From Acidobacteriota bacterium (lineage in GTDB: Bacteria > Acidobacteriota > Terriglobia > Bryobacterales > Bryobacteraceae), in the NCBI GenBank assembly GCA_018268715.1, contig JAFDVZ010000007.1, positions 558,001-622,000 on the forward strand: a DNA stretch of 64,000 nt, in the 5' to 3' direction. The notes below the pieces were generated by a model. The model was not told the DNA's origin, did not search any database, and was given only the letters and a program-made list of their open reading frames with translations. Made by a program: the position numbers and the translations under genes. Below, one piece after another: positions 11,277 to 20,578 of this stretch; within the stretch, counting starts at the first letter, position 1; the number at the start of each line of letters is the position of its first letter.

Positions 11277-11861
11277 CTAAATGCTGGAGGAGCCCAACTG
11301 GTCCAACTGCGTCTGGACCTTCTCCGGCAGTACTTTCTTCAAATCCCGCCGCGCCCGGTCGAAGCCCTCGCGGACCTCGTCCGGCGCCGACCGGGCCGCA
11401 ATCACCGCCGCATTCGCCATCTCCGGCGCGAATCGCGACCGCATCACCATCTGCGGCAGCGGTTTCGGCCCAAACGCCAGTATCCCCAGCGCGATCACTC
11501 CCGCCGTCAGCGCGCCTTGCGCCACGCCGAAGCACCCGCCCAGGAACCGGTCCAGCGCCCCCAGGTGCGCCTCCCGCACCACGTGGCCGACGTTCTTCTC
11601 CAGCACGCCGCCCAGCACCAGCACGCCGAAGAACACCGCCACGAACCCCACCGCGTGCGCCGTCACCGGAGGTTGAATGTAGGAGCGCAGCCAGAAACCC
11701 AGCGGTCCGTAGAACCACAGCGCGCACCCCAGCGCGGTAAGAAAGGTGAGAAACCCGATCGCCGACCGTCCGAAACCCTTCGCGATGCCGGCAATGACAT
11801 AGAACAGCACGAAGAAAGCCAACGTCAGATCGAACCAGTTCACCAGATTCGCCACGTTCAC
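11277..11861 (-). CDS. CvpA family membrane protein
   Basis: There are four hydrophobic helices in the first 130 residues (LAFFVLFYVIAGIAKG, AIGFLTFLTALGCALWF, HAVGFVAVFFGVLVLG, GVAQGALTAGVIALGILAF). The loop between helices 3 and 4 (LDRFLGGCFGVAQG) is the family signature seen in colicin V production protein CvpA. The charged C-terminal tail is cytoplasmic or periplasmic and helical. I choose the GTG at 11861 (VNVANLVNWFDL); another GTG at 11906 would extend it over the stop of the upstream gene, and no Shine-Dalgarno decides between them. CvpA homologues occur widely and are linked to envelope homeostasis, so no colicin role is implied. Confidence 0.8.
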   Translation of the reverse strand: MNVANLVNWFDLTLAFFVLFYVIAGIAKGFGRSAIGFLTFLTALGCALWFYGPLGFWLRSYIQPPVTAHAVGFVAVFFGVLVLGGVLEKNVGHVVREAHLGALDRFLGGCFGVAQGALTAGVIALGILAFGPKPLPQMVMRSRFAPEMANAAVIAARSAPDEVREGFDRARRDLKKVLPEKVQTQLDQLGSSSI

Positions 11862-11887
11862 AGATACGCAGCCGCGCTGGCCGAAGT

Positions 11888-12613
11888 TCACTCCAGCCGT
11901 TCCCACACCGGCTCCACCCCGTCATCGGGATGCTCCCGCAGCACTTCCCGGGGCCGGAACCTGCCCTTATAAGACAGCGACTCGCACGCCTCCACCCAAT
12001 AACCCAGGTACGCGTACCGCAATCCCCGCTCCCGCGCGTACTGCAATTGGTTCAGAATCGAGAACGTGCCCGGCGACAGCGGCCGCCAGTCCGGGTCGTA
12101 GAACGCATAGATTAAGGAGATCGCCCCCGGAACCTCGTCCATCAGGGAGACGCCCACCAGCCGGTCGCCGTCCATGTACAGCCACTGGAACCCGAACGTG
12201 CCCGAACTCACCAGGAAGCTCTCGGCGTACTCCTGCGGATCGGTGATCCGTTGCGGCCAATGCCGATGCCCGCGCATGAACTCGTGGTAACGGTTATAGA
12301 GTTCGATGTGCTCTCGGGTCACATACAGCGGCTGAAGCACGGCGCGAATCCCCGCGTTCTTCCGCAGAATGCGCCGCTCGCTGGCCGTCGGCTCGAACTC
12401 GCTCGTCACAATGCGCAGGCTGCGGCACTGTGTGCAGGCCGCGCACGCCGGCCGGAACACCTGCCAGCCGAAGCGCCGGTACCCGCGCGCCAGCAGATCG
12501 CCATACTCGAAGGAGTCCATCTCCTCGATGGCGCGAATCTCCAGCGACTCGGTCTCGCGCGGCAGATACGAGCACGTCCTGGGCGGCTCAATGAATCGGA
12601 CCAGTTCGCGCAT
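11888..12613 (-). CDS. bpt: Aspartate/glutamate leucyltransferase (N-end rule)
   Basis: The 241-residue product matches bacterial protein-transferases of the Bpt/ATE family. It has an N-terminal PPRTCSYLPRETESLE and a Cys-rich FRPACAACTQCRSLRI block near residue 60, then the GNAT-like second half (FLVSSGTFGFQWLYMDGDRL, VGVSLMDEVPGAISLIYAFYDP, YLGYWVEACESLSYKGRFRP). Family members transfer leucine from Leu-tRNA to proteins starting with Asp or Glu, marking them for ClpAP via ClpS. The start at 12613 (MRELVRFIEPP) fits the family length; the in-frame upstream ATG would run into the DUF1501 gene. It lies 7 nt after the DUF1501 stop, so it is probably in the same transcript. Confidence 0.9.
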   Translation of the reverse strand: MRELVRFIEPPRTCSYLPRETESLEIRAIEEMDSFEYGDLLARGYRRFGWQVFRPACAACTQCRSLRIVTSEFEPTASERRILRKNAGIRAVLQPLYVTREHIELYNRYHEFMRGHRHWPQRITDPQEYAESFLVSSGTFGFQWLYMDGDRLVGVSLMDEVPGAISLIYAFYDPDWRPLSPGTFSILNQLQYARERGLRYAYLGYWVEACESLSYKGRFRPREVLREHPDDGVEPVWERLE

Positions 12614-12620
12614 GCGCCGT

Positions 12621-14057
12621 TCAGGCCAGCATCTTCTCGACCACATTGCCCCCCAGGTCGGTCAGGCGGAAATCACGGCCCATATAGTGATAGGTTAACC
12701 GCGTGTGTTCGAACCCCAGGCACTTCAGCATGGTGGCCTGCAGGTCGTGTATGTGGACCTTGTCCTCGACAATGCTGAAACCCAGATCGTCGGTCTTGCC
12801 GATCACCTGTCCGCCCTTCACGCCGCCACCGGCCAGGAACATGCTGTAGCCCAACGGATGATGGTCGCGCCCGGCGTTATCCGGATCGCTGGTCTTGCGG
12901 ATCTCCACCATCGGCGTGCGTCCGAACTCGCCGCCCCACACAATCAGTGTCGAATCGAGCAGCCCGCGCTGCTTCAAATCCTTGATCAAGGCCGCGGTCG
13001 GCTGGTCCGTGATGTCGCAGTTCTTCTTCAGGTCGCGGTTGAGATAGGTATGCTGATCCCAACTGGCGTGCATCAGCATGATGAATCGCACGCCGCGCTC
13101 CACCATCCGCCGGGCCAGCAGGCAGTTGGTCGCATACGGCGCCATGGGAGCCTTGCCGACGCCATACATCTCCAGCGTCTCTTTCGACTCCTTGGAGAAA
13201 TCCAGTAACTCCGGCCCCGCCATCTGCATGCGATAAGCCAGCTCGTAGGCGTTGATGCGGGAAGCGATTTCCAAGTCCCCGGTGTCGGCCTGGTGCTCCT
13301 GGTTCAAGTCGCGCAAGGCGTCGAGCGCCGCCCGCTGCCGGTCGCGAGTAACAGCGGCCGGATTCGACAGATAGAGAATCGGATCGCCCGACCCGCGGAA
13401 CGTCACGCCCTGATAGGTGGAAGGCAGAAAGCCGCTCGAAAAGTTGGAGGCCCCGCCGCTCGTGCCCACTCCCGAACTCAGCACGACAAAGCCCGGCAGG
13501 TTCTCCGACTCGCTGCCCAACCCATACAGCGTCCACGCGCCGAAAGTGGGCCGCCCGGTCTGGATCGAGCCCGACATCAGCATCAACTGGCCGGGATGGT
13601 GGTTGAACGCCTCCGTGTACATGGAGCGCACCAGGCAGATGTCATCGGCGCAACTGGCGATGTTCGGAATGTAGTCCGACATCTCGATGCCGCTCTGCCC
13701 GTGCCGGGTGAACTTGCGGGGGCTCGCCAGCACCGCCGCGGTCGGCTTGATGAAGGCTAGCTTCAGGTCCTTGGTCATCGACTCCGGAAGCGACTTGCCG
13801 TGCCACTTTTGTAGCTCGGGCTTCGGGTCGAACAGGTCCATCTGGCTCGGCGCGCCTTCCTGGAACATGAAGATGACGTTCTTCGCCTTGGCCGGAAAGT
13901 GCGGCTTCCTGGGCGCAAGCGGATCGGTGCGCGGTTGCGTCGCCCCACGGCCCTCGCGTTCCAGCAGATGCGCCAGCGCCATGGCCTCCAGGCCCAGTCC
14001 GGTCGAACGGAAGAACGACCGTCGCGTTTGAATCTCGCCGAAGTTACGAATGTCCAT
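12621..14057 (-). CDS. DUF1501 protein (sulfatase-like fold), Tat-exported, partner of PSD1
   Basis: The N-terminus has a twin-arginine-like signal (TRRSFFRSTGLGLEAMALAHLL). The mature part begins with the DUF1501 hallmark KAKNVIFMFQEGAPSQMDLFD and continues with LPESM, HGQSGIEMSDYIPNIA, SMYTEAFNHHPGQLMLMSG, LLARRMVERGVRFIMLMHASWDQH, and the C-terminal GGEFGRTP and GRDHHPLGYSMFLAGGGVKGG. These are probably metal-site residues of an alkaline-phosphatase-like fold. DUF1501 genes almost always sit beside PSD1 cytochrome genes, as here (3 nt gap). The pair is known mainly from Planctomycetes, Verrucomicrobia and Acidobacteria; its function has not been worked out. Confidence 0.92.
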   Translation of the reverse strand: MDIRNFGEIQTRRSFFRSTGLGLEAMALAHLLEREGRGATQPRTDPLAPRKPHFPAKAKNVIFMFQEGAPSQMDLFDPKPELQKWHGKSLPESMTKDLKLAFIKPTAAVLASPRKFTRHGQSGIEMSDYIPNIASCADDICLVRSMYTEAFNHHPGQLMLMSGSIQTGRPTFGAWTLYGLGSESENLPGFVVLSSGVGTSGGASNFSSGFLPSTYQGVTFRGSGDPILYLSNPAAVTRDRQRAALDALRDLNQEHQADTGDLEIASRINAYELAYRMQMAGPELLDFSKESKETLEMYGVGKAPMAPYATNCLLARRMVERGVRFIMLMHASWDQHTYLNRDLKKNCDITDQPTAALIKDLKQRGLLDSTLIVWGGEFGRTPMVEIRKTSDPDNAGRDHHPLGYSMFLAGGGVKGGQVIGKTDDLGFSIVEDKVHIHDLQATMLKCLGFEHTRLTYHYMGRDFRLTDLGGNVVEKMLA

Positions 14058-14060
14058 GGC

Positions 14061-16556
14061 CTATTCCCTCGTGATGAACTCGTCCAGGTTAAGCAGCACG
14101 CGGCTCAGCGCCACCCAGGCCGCCCGTTGATCGGCCGGCGCGCCGGCGGCGTCCACCGGCAGCATCGCGTCGCTCGATTTGACGTCGGCGCGGAACGCCG
14201 TCGACTCGGAATCCAGATACCGCCCCAGTCGTTCCCGCTCGCGGGCCGCCGGCGGGCGGTTCAGGCACAACTCGAACGCATAGCCGATCTTGTCTTCCGG
14301 AGCTTCATTCAACACGCGCACCGCCAGCGCCTGCGCGGCTTCGAAGAACACCGGGTCGTTCAACAGGTTCAGCGATTGCAGCGGCGTGTCGGAGCGCCGT
14401 CGCCGCGAACAGGCCGTGGTCGAATCCGGAGCGTCGAAGTTGCTCAACAGCGGATACGGCGTCGTCCGCTGGTAGTGTATGTACAAGCCGCGGCGATAGC
14501 GGTCCTTGCCGGGGCTCTCCACCCACTTCACGCTGTTGGCGTAGGCCAGTTCGGCCACGCCCGCCGGCTGCGGCGGCTTGATGCTCTTGCCGCCGATCTC
14601 CGGATTCAGCAATCCGGACACCGCCAGCGCCTCATCGCGAACCAGCTCCGCCGGCAGCCGCAGCCTCGATTGCCGCGCCAGCAGCCGGTTCTCCGGGTCC
14701 TTCGCCTCCAGTTCCTTGCGCGTGTGCGAGGACTGCCGGTACGCCGCCGACGTCACAATCAGCCGGTCGATCTGCTTCATGCTCCAGCCGCGATCGACGA
14801 ATTCCGCCGCCAGCCAGTCGAGCAGCTCCGGATGCGAAGGCGCCTCGCCCTGCGTGCCGAAGTCCTCCGAGGTGCGCACCAGGCCAATGCCGAAGTATTC
14901 CTGCCACCGCCGGTTCACCGCCACGCGCGCCGTCAGCGGATTCGACCGCGACACGAGCCACCGCGCCAGCGCCAGCCGGTCCCGCGCCCCGCCCGCGAGC
15001 GGCGGCAGCACGGCCGGCGTATTCGGCTCCACGGCGTCGCCCAGGTTCTTGTAGTCGCCGCCCAGGTGTATGTGGCTTTGCGCGATGGTGGGGTCAAAGG
15101 CCATCACCGGCGCCTCGGAATACTGCGGCAGCGTTTCGGCCAGCGCCCGCAGCTTTTCGCGCGCGGCCTTCACCTGTGCGGCCAGGGCCTTGTCTTTATT
15201 GATATCGGGATTGACGCTGCCCAGGAACCAGTCGATCAGACGCTCCTGCTCGCGGACGGGACGCTTCGACCGGTCGCCGTTCAGCACCTCGCGCTCGCCG
15301 TCGTAGCCCGCGCGGATCTCGGTCACGGCGAAGTCCCACTCCAGGTCCTTGCCCGGGTTCCGGTAGGCTTCAATCAGCCGGCCTTCCCACTTCTCTTCGA
15401 GCTCGCGGATCTTGTACTCGGCCAGAATCTGCTCCCGCTTGGCCTTGTACTCGGGCAGCGCCCGCAGGTACGGCCCCGCCTCGCCCGGCATCGGAGCGTC
15501 GATGTCGCGTTCCCCCGCGTTCTCGAAGAAGGCGAACATCGAGTAGTAGTCTTTGTGGCTGATCGGGTCGAACTTGTGGCTGTGGCACTGTGCGCAGCCC
15601 ATGGTGAGCCCCATCCACGTCGTGGCTACCGTGTTCGTGCGGTTCACGATCTGTTCGAACCGCGTCTCGGCCCGGTCGACGCCCGCCTCGCGATTGGTCA
15701 GCGTGTTACGCAGGAAGCCGGTGCCCACCTTCTGCTCCACCGTGGCCCCCGGAATCAAATCCCCGGCCAGTTGTTCGATGGTGAATTCATCGAACGGCAT
15801 GTCGTTGTTCAGCGCATCGATCACCCACTGCCGGTAGCGCCATGCCCAGGGCCGCGACCGGTCTTTTTCATAACCGTCGCTATCGGCGTAATGCGCCAGG
15901 TCGAGCCAATGCCGCGCCCACTTCTCGCCATAGTGCGGCGAAGCCAGCAGCCGGTCCACCGCGCGTTCGTAGGCGTCGGCCCGGTTATCGTCGAGAAACG
16001 CCTGCATGTCGCCGGAGGTCGGCGGCAGCCCGGTCAAATCGAGCGCAAGGCGACGCAGCAACGTGCGCCGGTCGGCTTCGGGCGAAGGAGCGATGTGCTC
16101 GGATTCGAGGCGCGCCAGCACGAAAGCGTCGATCGGATTGCGCACCCAGGCCCGCCGCTGGACGTCGGGCAGGGCCGGCTTGTGAACCGGCCGGAAGCTC
16201 CAGTGCGAAGGCTCGCTCGATTTCGCCGCGGCGGTCCACTTGGCGCCCCCGTCCACCCAGGCCTTGAGCGAGGCGATCTCGGAGGCGGTCAGAGGGGCGC
16301 CCACCGGAGGCATCTGAAAGCCCTTCTTCGTGCTGCTCACCCGCGCGATCAGCTTGCTGTCGGCGCTCTTGCCGGCGACAATCGCCTTCATCGCGGAGTC
16401 GCGATCGTCGAACCGCAGGCCGGCCATCTGCTGAGCAGGGCCGTGGCAGGCAAGACATCGTTTCGAAAAGATCGGCTGCACGTCGCGGGAGAAATCGACG
16501 GAGGGAGCTGCCAATAGGGATATAGCGGTGACCCAGCCCAGTAGCGCCAGACGCAT
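14061..16556 (-). CDS. PSD1 / planctomycete-type cytochrome c protein (DUF1549-DUF1553)
   Basis: This 831-residue protein has a signal peptide (MRLALLGWVTAISLLAAPS), then a PSCyt1 domain with a haem-type CLACHG motif near 34 (DVQPIFSKRCLACHGPAQ). It is followed by DUF1549 ([15 protein letters not shown] near 160; a second CAQCHSHKFDPI motif near 320) and DUF1553 at the C-terminus (VNRRWQEYFGIGLVRTSEDFG, HPELLDWLAAEF). The two CxxCH motifs suggest periplasmic haem binding, though the second may bind a metal instead. It is the first gene of a run PSD1-DUF1501-bpt-CvpA-like. A TATAAT hexamer lies 9 nt before the ATG and there is no Shine-Dalgarno. Confidence 0.92.
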   Translation of the reverse strand: MRLALLGWVTAISLLAAPSVDFSRDVQPIFSKRCLACHGPAQQMAGLRFDDRDSAMKAIVAGKSADSKLIARVSSTKKGFQMPPVGAPLTASEIASLKAWVDGGAKWTAAAKSSEPSHWSFRPVHKPALPDVQRRAWVRNPIDAFVLARLESEHIAPSPEADRRTLLRRLALDLTGLPPTSGDMQAFLDDNRADAYERAVDRLLASPHYGEKWARHWLDLAHYADSDGYEKDRSRPWAWRYRQWVIDALNNDMPFDEFTIEQLAGDLIPGATVEQKVGTGFLRNTLTNREAGVDRAETRFEQIVNRTNTVATTWMGLTMGCAQCHSHKFDPISHKDYYSMFAFFENAGERDIDAPMPGEAGPYLRALPEYKAKREQILAEYKIRELEEKWEGRLIEAYRNPGKDLEWDFAVTEIRAGYDGEREVLNGDRSKRPVREQERLIDWFLGSVNPDINKDKALAAQVKAAREKLRALAETLPQYSEAPVMAFDPTIAQSHIHLGGDYKNLGDAVEPNTPAVLPPLAGGARDRLALARWLVSRSNPLTARVAVNRRWQEYFGIGLVRTSEDFGTQGEAPSHPELLDWLAAEFVDRGWSMKQIDRLIVTSAAYRQSSHTRKELEAKDPENRLLARQSRLRLPAELVRDEALAVSGLLNPEIGGKSIKPPQPAGVAELAYANSVKWVESPGKDRYRRGLYIHYQRTTPYPLLSNFDAPDSTTACSRRRRSDTPLQSLNLLNDPVFFEAAQALAVRVLNEAPEDKIGYAFELCLNRPPAARERERLGRYLDSESTAFRADVKSSDAMLPVDAAGAPADQRAAWVALSRVLLNLDEFITRE

Positions 16557-16565
16557 GTTGGGATT

Positions 16566-16571
16566 ATTATA
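16566..16571 (-). promoter_or_regulatory. -10 element (TATAAT) close to the PSD1 start
   Basis: On the minus strand TATAAT stands 9 nt before the ATG at 16556, in the 24-nt gap after the CCA-enzyme stop. If used, the transcript would start within a few bases of the ATG. No -35 is apparent. Confidence 0.5.
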
Positions 16572-16580
16572 TCGCCCGCC

Positions 16581-17906
16581 TCAGGGCGTCCCGAACCGGT
16601 TTTTGACAAACTCGATCGCCGTGTCCCTGGTGGCGACCGAGCCCTCCAACTGCGCATCTTCCACCGCGCCGAGCATCTGCTTGAACAACGGCCCTGGCCG
16701 ATACCCCAGCGCGATCAAATCGGCGCCATCGATCAGCCGCGTCGGCTTCAGTTGTTCCGGAGCGAGCGCCCCCAGCCGCTCCCGGGCGAAGTCGTAGGTC
16801 GTGAGGTTGCCGTTACTGCTCTGGCAATCAAGCCGGTGCAACTCCAGGTGCTCGTCGAACCGCTCCATGCGCAGGAATCGCTTCAGCGTGCTTTCCCGCA
16901 TCCGTGGCGCGTCCATGAAGCGCATGTGGTTGGCGATCAGCGCCAGCACCCGTTCCGTCTCCTCGTTGCTGAACCGCAGCCGCCCGAGGATGCCCCGCGC
17001 CAGTTCGAGCCCCAGCTCCACATGGCCGTCGAAGCGTATGCGATCCGGCGCCCGGCGGAACGTGCCGGGCTTGCCGATGTCGTGCAGCAGGACTCCCCAC
17101 GCTAGTTCTGTCGTGACCGGCGGCCGCAGCCCGTCGAGCATCATGAGCGTGTGTGTCCAGACGTCGCCCTCCGGGTGGAATTCCGGCGGCTGTTCGACCT
17201 CTCGCAGCGCCCGGACCTCCGGCAGAACGTCCCCCAGCAGCCGGCTCTCCTCGAGCAGTTCCAGCCCCCTCCGAGCGCCTCCCTCGGTCAGGATTCGCGT
17301 CAATTCGTCGCGCACCCGCTCCGCGGAGACCCGCCCGATCGAGGCATGGAGCTTCTGTATCGCCGCCATCGTCCCCGGCTCGATCGAAAAGCCGAGCCTA
17401 GCCGCGAACCGGACCGCGCGCAGCATCCGGAGGTGATCCTCGCCGAATCTCCGCTCCGGATCGCCGATTGCCCGAACGATACCCTCAAAAACGTCACGTT
17501 TTCCGTTCACGAAATCGATTACTGTATCGTTTTCGATGTCGTATAAAAGTGCGTTAATCGTGAAATCCCGGCGCAAAACGTCCTGTTTTGGGTCATTTTC
17601 GAACGCCACCTGGCGCGGTCGCCGCCCATCCTCGTACGCGAAATCGCTGCGAAACGTCGCAATTTCCACCTGAACGCCGTTTTCGCGCACCAAAACCACG
17701 CCAAACTGCGCCCCAACCAGGATTGCCCCGGGAAACAGCCGGAGGATATCGCCCGGAATCGCGTCCGTGGCGATGTCGAAGTCCTTTGGGGTGCGGTTGA
17801 GGATCATGTCGCGGACGCAACCGCCTACCAGATAGGCCTGAAAGCCAGCTTTCCGGATGGTTCTGGCTATCTTTAAGGCGAGATCGCGCGCGCCGTCCCC
17901 AATCAT
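16581..17906 (-). CDS. cca: CCA tRNA nucleotidyltransferase with HD domain
   Basis: The enzyme adds or repairs the 3' CCA end of tRNAs. The head domain carries VGGCVRDMILNRTPKDFDIATDA (G-G-x-V-R-D and the catalytic D-x-D) and RRDFTINALLYD; next comes the RNA-binding helix region (GEDHLRMLRAVRFAARLGF) and an HD domain (WTHTLMML, WGVLLHDIGKPGTF, ANHMRF). This class II plus HD arrangement, about 440 residues, is usual for bacteria outside the gamma-proteobacteria. I choose the ATG at 17906 (MIGDGARDLALKIA), with GGAGAG directly before it; an in-frame ATG at 17939 with GAGGAAG upstream is a real alternative and would overlap the divergent permease start by 2 nt. Confidence 0.92.
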   Translation of the reverse strand: MIGDGARDLALKIARTIRKAGFQAYLVGGCVRDMILNRTPKDFDIATDAIPGDILRLFPGAILVGAQFGVVLVRENGVQVEIATFRSDFAYEDGRRPRQVAFENDPKQDVLRRDFTINALLYDIENDTVIDFVNGKRDVFEGIVRAIGDPERRFGEDHLRMLRAVRFAARLGFSIEPGTMAAIQKLHASIGRVSAERVRDELTRILTEGGARRGLELLEESRLLGDVLPEVRALREVEQPPEFHPEGDVWTHTLMMLDGLRPPVTTELAWGVLLHDIGKPGTFRRAPDRIRFDGHVELGLELARGILGRLRFSNEETERVLALIANHMRFMDAPRMRESTLKRFLRMERFDEHLELHRLDCQSSNGNLTTYDFARERLGALAPEQLKPTRLIDGADLIALGYRPGPLFKQMLGAVEDAQLEGSVATRDTAIEFVKNRFGTP

Positions 17907-17937
17907 CTCTCCGATCGTAGAACATGAAGGCGAAACC

Positions 17938-20160
17938 ATGTCTTCCTCGCCGTCAGGCCCCGCGCCGAAGATCGTCGTAGCCACCACTGTAGCGTTGGCG
18001 TTTATCAGTTTCTGGCGCGGAGCGGCGATCGTGCTGAGCGACCTGGCGTCGTCGGCGTTTTACGCCGGCGGCATCGCGGAGCAGGCGATCGGGAAATCGG
18101 CGCCCTGGTTTGTGCTGGGCGTGATGCTGTTCAGTTTCGCGGTCCGCAGCGTGTACATGGAAAGCTGCGGAATGTTCGTCCGTGGCGGCGTTTATGTGGT
18201 GGTTCGCGACAGCATGGGCCATTTCATGGCGCGGCTGTCGGTGTCGGCCCTGGTGTTCGATTATGTGCTGACGGGGCCCATCAGCATCGTCACCGCCGGG
18301 CAATACCTGGGCCGGCTGCTCAACGAAATCAGCGAACTGGGCCACCAGCCGTATCGCGTGGATCCGAACTACTTCGCGGCGGTTTTCGGCGTCATTTTCA
18401 CCTGTTATTTCTGGTGGAATAACATCAAGGGCATCCACGAATCGAGCGGGAAGGCGCTGCGCATCATGCAGATAACCACCGTGATGGCGGTGGTGATGCT
18501 GGCCTGGTGCGTGCTGACCCTCTTCATACGGGGGCCGCAGGCGTATCCGTTGCCGCCGCTGCCCTCGAACCTGAGCTTCGGCGACGACGCCCTGGGATGG
18601 CTGCGCGACACCGTCTACATACAAATTCCTGCCATCGCGATGACGGTGGCCTTCGGGCACGCGCTGCTATCGATGAGCGGATTCGAGACGCTGGCCCAGG
18701 TGTACCGCGAAATCGGCTACCCGAAGATGAAGAACCTGAAGCGGACCGCCAATATCGTGTGCTGGTACGCGGTGGTTTTCACGGGGTTCATCACGGTGTT
18801 GGCGGGCTACATCATCCCGGACCACATCCGGAAGGAATACGTCGATAATCTGCTGGGCGGGCTCGCCATGAACCTGAGCGGCCCCTACCTGCTGCGGCTC
18901 GTCTTCCATATGTTCGTGGTGGTGGTGGGCGTGCTGATCCTGTCCGGGGCGGTGAACACCGCCATGATCGGCGCGAATGGCATCCTGAACCGCGTGGCGG
19001 AAGACGGGGTGCTGCTGGACTGGTTCCGCAAGCCGCACAAACGTTTCGGCACCACCTATCGCATGATCAACGCGGTGGCGCTGCTGCAGATCGCCACCAT
19101 CGCGGCGAGCCGCGGCAACATGTACCTGCTGGGCGAAGCGTACGCGTTCGGCGTGGTGTGGAGTTTCTTCCTGAAATCGCTGGGCGTGCTGGCGCTGCGG
19201 TTTCAACGCAAGGACCAGGAGTACAAGTTCCCGATCAACCTGCGAGTGGCGGGCGTGGAGATTCCGATCGGGCTGGGCGCGACCACGCTGGTGCTGGGCT
19301 TTGTCGCGGTCGCGAACCTGTTCACCAAGCAGATCGCCACGATCTACGGGCTGGCGTTCACGGTGCTGCTGTTCGTGATCTTCCAGATTTCGAATTGGGT
19401 GAATAACCGGAAACGGGCTCGGGAGAAGGCGCTCGAGGAGTTTAACCTGGACCATCGCGCGCGAGTGGATTCGTCGAGTATTCACGCGCGGCCGGGCGGG
19501 ATTCTGGTGGCGGTGCGGGACTATAACCACATGGCGCACCTGAAACGGACGCTGGAGAAGACGAACATGCGCCGGCACGACATTGTGGTGATGACGGTGC
19601 GTCCGATTTCACCGGGAACCGGCGAGTACGACCTTACCGACGAGCAGATCTTCAGCAAGTACGAAAAGGAACTGTTCAGCCACGTGGTGGAGATGGCCGA
19701 AAAACAGGGTAAGACGGTGGAGTTGCTGGTGGTGCCGGCCGTGAATCCGTTTGACGCCATGGTGCAGTCGGCGGCCACTCTGCGAGCCTCCAAGCTGGTG
19801 ACGGGAGTCTCCGCGCAGATGCCCTCGGAGGACCTGGCGCGCCTGATCGGCCTGGCGTGGGAGCGGCTGCCGGAGCCTCGTCACGCCTTCTCGCTCGAGG
19901 TCTTCCGGCCGGAGCGGCCGTCGCTATTTGTGAACCTGGGGCCGCATCCCCCGAGGTTGTGGCCCGAGGACGTCGACCGGCTGCACGGGTTGTGGCTGAA
20001 GCTTACGGAGAAAGATGGGCTGGGCGCGAAACTGCACCACCGCGATGTGGTCGGCGTCGCGCTGAGGAGGCTCGAGCACGATCTGGACGGCATGCGGCGC
20101 GACGAAGTGTTCAACGACCTGCAACGGCAGGTGTCGACGGACCGGCCCCCTACTTCTTGA
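17938..20160 (+). CDS. APC-superfamily amino acid permease with C-terminal UspA-like domain
   Basis: This 740-residue protein starts at ATG 17938 with GAAGG 8 nt upstream. About twelve hydrophobic helices fill residues 10-500: for example VVATTVALAFISFWRGAAIV, ALVFDYVLTGPISIVTAGQY and LVFHMFVVVVGVLILSG. The segment PISIVTAGQYLG and a second-half SGAVNTAMIGANGILNRVAEDG are the type seen in APC transporters. A soluble tail from about 518 (GGILVAVRDYNHMAHLKRTL, then ELLVVPAVNPFDAMVQSA) resembles universal-stress-protein folds fused to such permeases. It is divergent from cca with about 30 nt between starts. The substrate cannot be read from the sequence. Confidence 0.85.
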   Translation: MSSSPSGPAPKIVVATTVALAFISFWRGAAIVLSDLASSAFYAGGIAEQAIGKSAPWFVLGVMLFSFAVRSVYMESCGMFVRGGVYVVVRDSMGHFMARLSVSALVFDYVLTGPISIVTAGQYLGRLLNEISELGHQPYRVDPNYFAAVFGVIFTCYFWWNNIKGIHESSGKALRIMQITTVMAVVMLAWCVLTLFIRGPQAYPLPPLPSNLSFGDDALGWLRDTVYIQIPAIAMTVAFGHALLSMSGFETLAQVYREIGYPKMKNLKRTANIVCWYAVVFTGFITVLAGYIIPDHIRKEYVDNLLGGLAMNLSGPYLLRLVFHMFVVVVGVLILSGAVNTAMIGANGILNRVAEDGVLLDWFRKPHKRFGTTYRMINAVALLQIATIAASRGNMYLLGEAYAFGVVWSFFLKSLGVLALRFQRKDQEYKFPINLRVAGVEIPIGLGATTLVLGFVAVANLFTKQIATIYGLAFTVLLFVIFQISNWVNNRKRAREKALEEFNLDHRARVDSSSIHARPGGILVAVRDYNHMAHLKRTLEKTNMRRHDIVVMTVRPISPGTGEYDLTDEQIFSKYEKELFSHVVEMAEKQGKTVELLVVPAVNPFDAMVQSAATLRASKLVTGVSAQMPSEDLARLIGLAWERLPEPRHAFSLEVFRPERPSLFVNLGPHPPRLWPEDVDRLHGLWLKLTEKDGLGAKLHHRDVVGVALRRLEHDLDGMRRDEVFNDLQRQVSTDRPPTS

Positions 20161-20452
20161 CCGGTTTACGCGCCTTCTTCTGGTCCTCGGCGGGACCTCC
20201 CGAGGCGGGCTCGGTCGTCGCCGCTTCGCCCGGCTGGCCGCTGGCAAGGACCTCGTTGAACAATTCCGCCTTCTTCAGGTCCTTCTTGGAGGGAGGGGCC
20301 TGTTCGTGCCGGTAATCATGGTCGTGATAGCACGTCCGGCACCGAACCTTGGCGGCTTCGCCATTTACGATAGAGACGATGGAATGGTTAGTGACGCGCC
20401 TGCACTTGACGCAATAGTCGTCAATGACGTCACCTAGCCGAAGCTCAAACAT
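20150..20452 (-). CDS. Small zinc-ribbon protein
   Basis: This 100-residue protein has one zinc-ribbon: YCVKCRRVTNHSIV near residue 13 and VRCRTCYHDHDYRH near 36, giving two CxxC knuckles plus nearby histidines. The C-terminal third is a charged, low-complexity tail rich in Lys, Ala and Pro. The last 11 nt overlap the convergent permease gene. Proteins of this shape occur next to nucleic-acid or translation genes in acidobacteria, but I cannot assign a function. Confidence 0.75.
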   Translation of the reverse strand: MFELRLGDVIDDYCVKCRRVTNHSIVSIVNGEAAKVRCRTCYHDHDYRHEQAPPSKKDLKKAELFNEVLASGQPGEAATTEPASGGPAEDQKKARKPVKK

Positions 20453-20475
20453 ACATGCTCCGAGTAACTCTCGTG

Positions 20476-20481
20476 AGTATA
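20476..20481 (-). promoter_or_regulatory. Possible -10 element (TATACT) of the zinc-ribbon gene
   Basis: The hexamer on the minus strand stands 23 nt before the ATG at 20452, downstream of the hairpin that ends the preceding operon. There is no clear -35. Confidence 0.35.
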
Positions 20482-20522
20482 ACGGATTTCTGGGGAATGC
20501 GGCGCGGCATTCGTGGTACGCA

Positions 20523-20566
20523 GGTCCCGCCGCCGGAGGGCGCCTTGATCCAACGGCGACGGGACC
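20523..20566 (-). terminator. Hairpin after the Gly-rich protein gene
   Basis: GGTCCCG and CGCCG on the left arm pair with CGGCG and CGGGACC on the right arm, giving 12 pairs with one internal mismatch around an 18-nt loop. It lies 13 nt past the stop at 20579. There is no T-tract, so it may act with Rho or as an mRNA 3' end stabiliser. Confidence 0.5.
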
Positions 20567-20578
20567 GTGTAACCAGCG

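Noticed and set aside
13899-16517. A long open frame (872 codons) on the plus strand opposite the PSD1 gene
   Set aside because: It is rich in Arg, His and Gln with no domain, and the minus strand holds a clear PSD1 gene; it is a GC-bias shadow.
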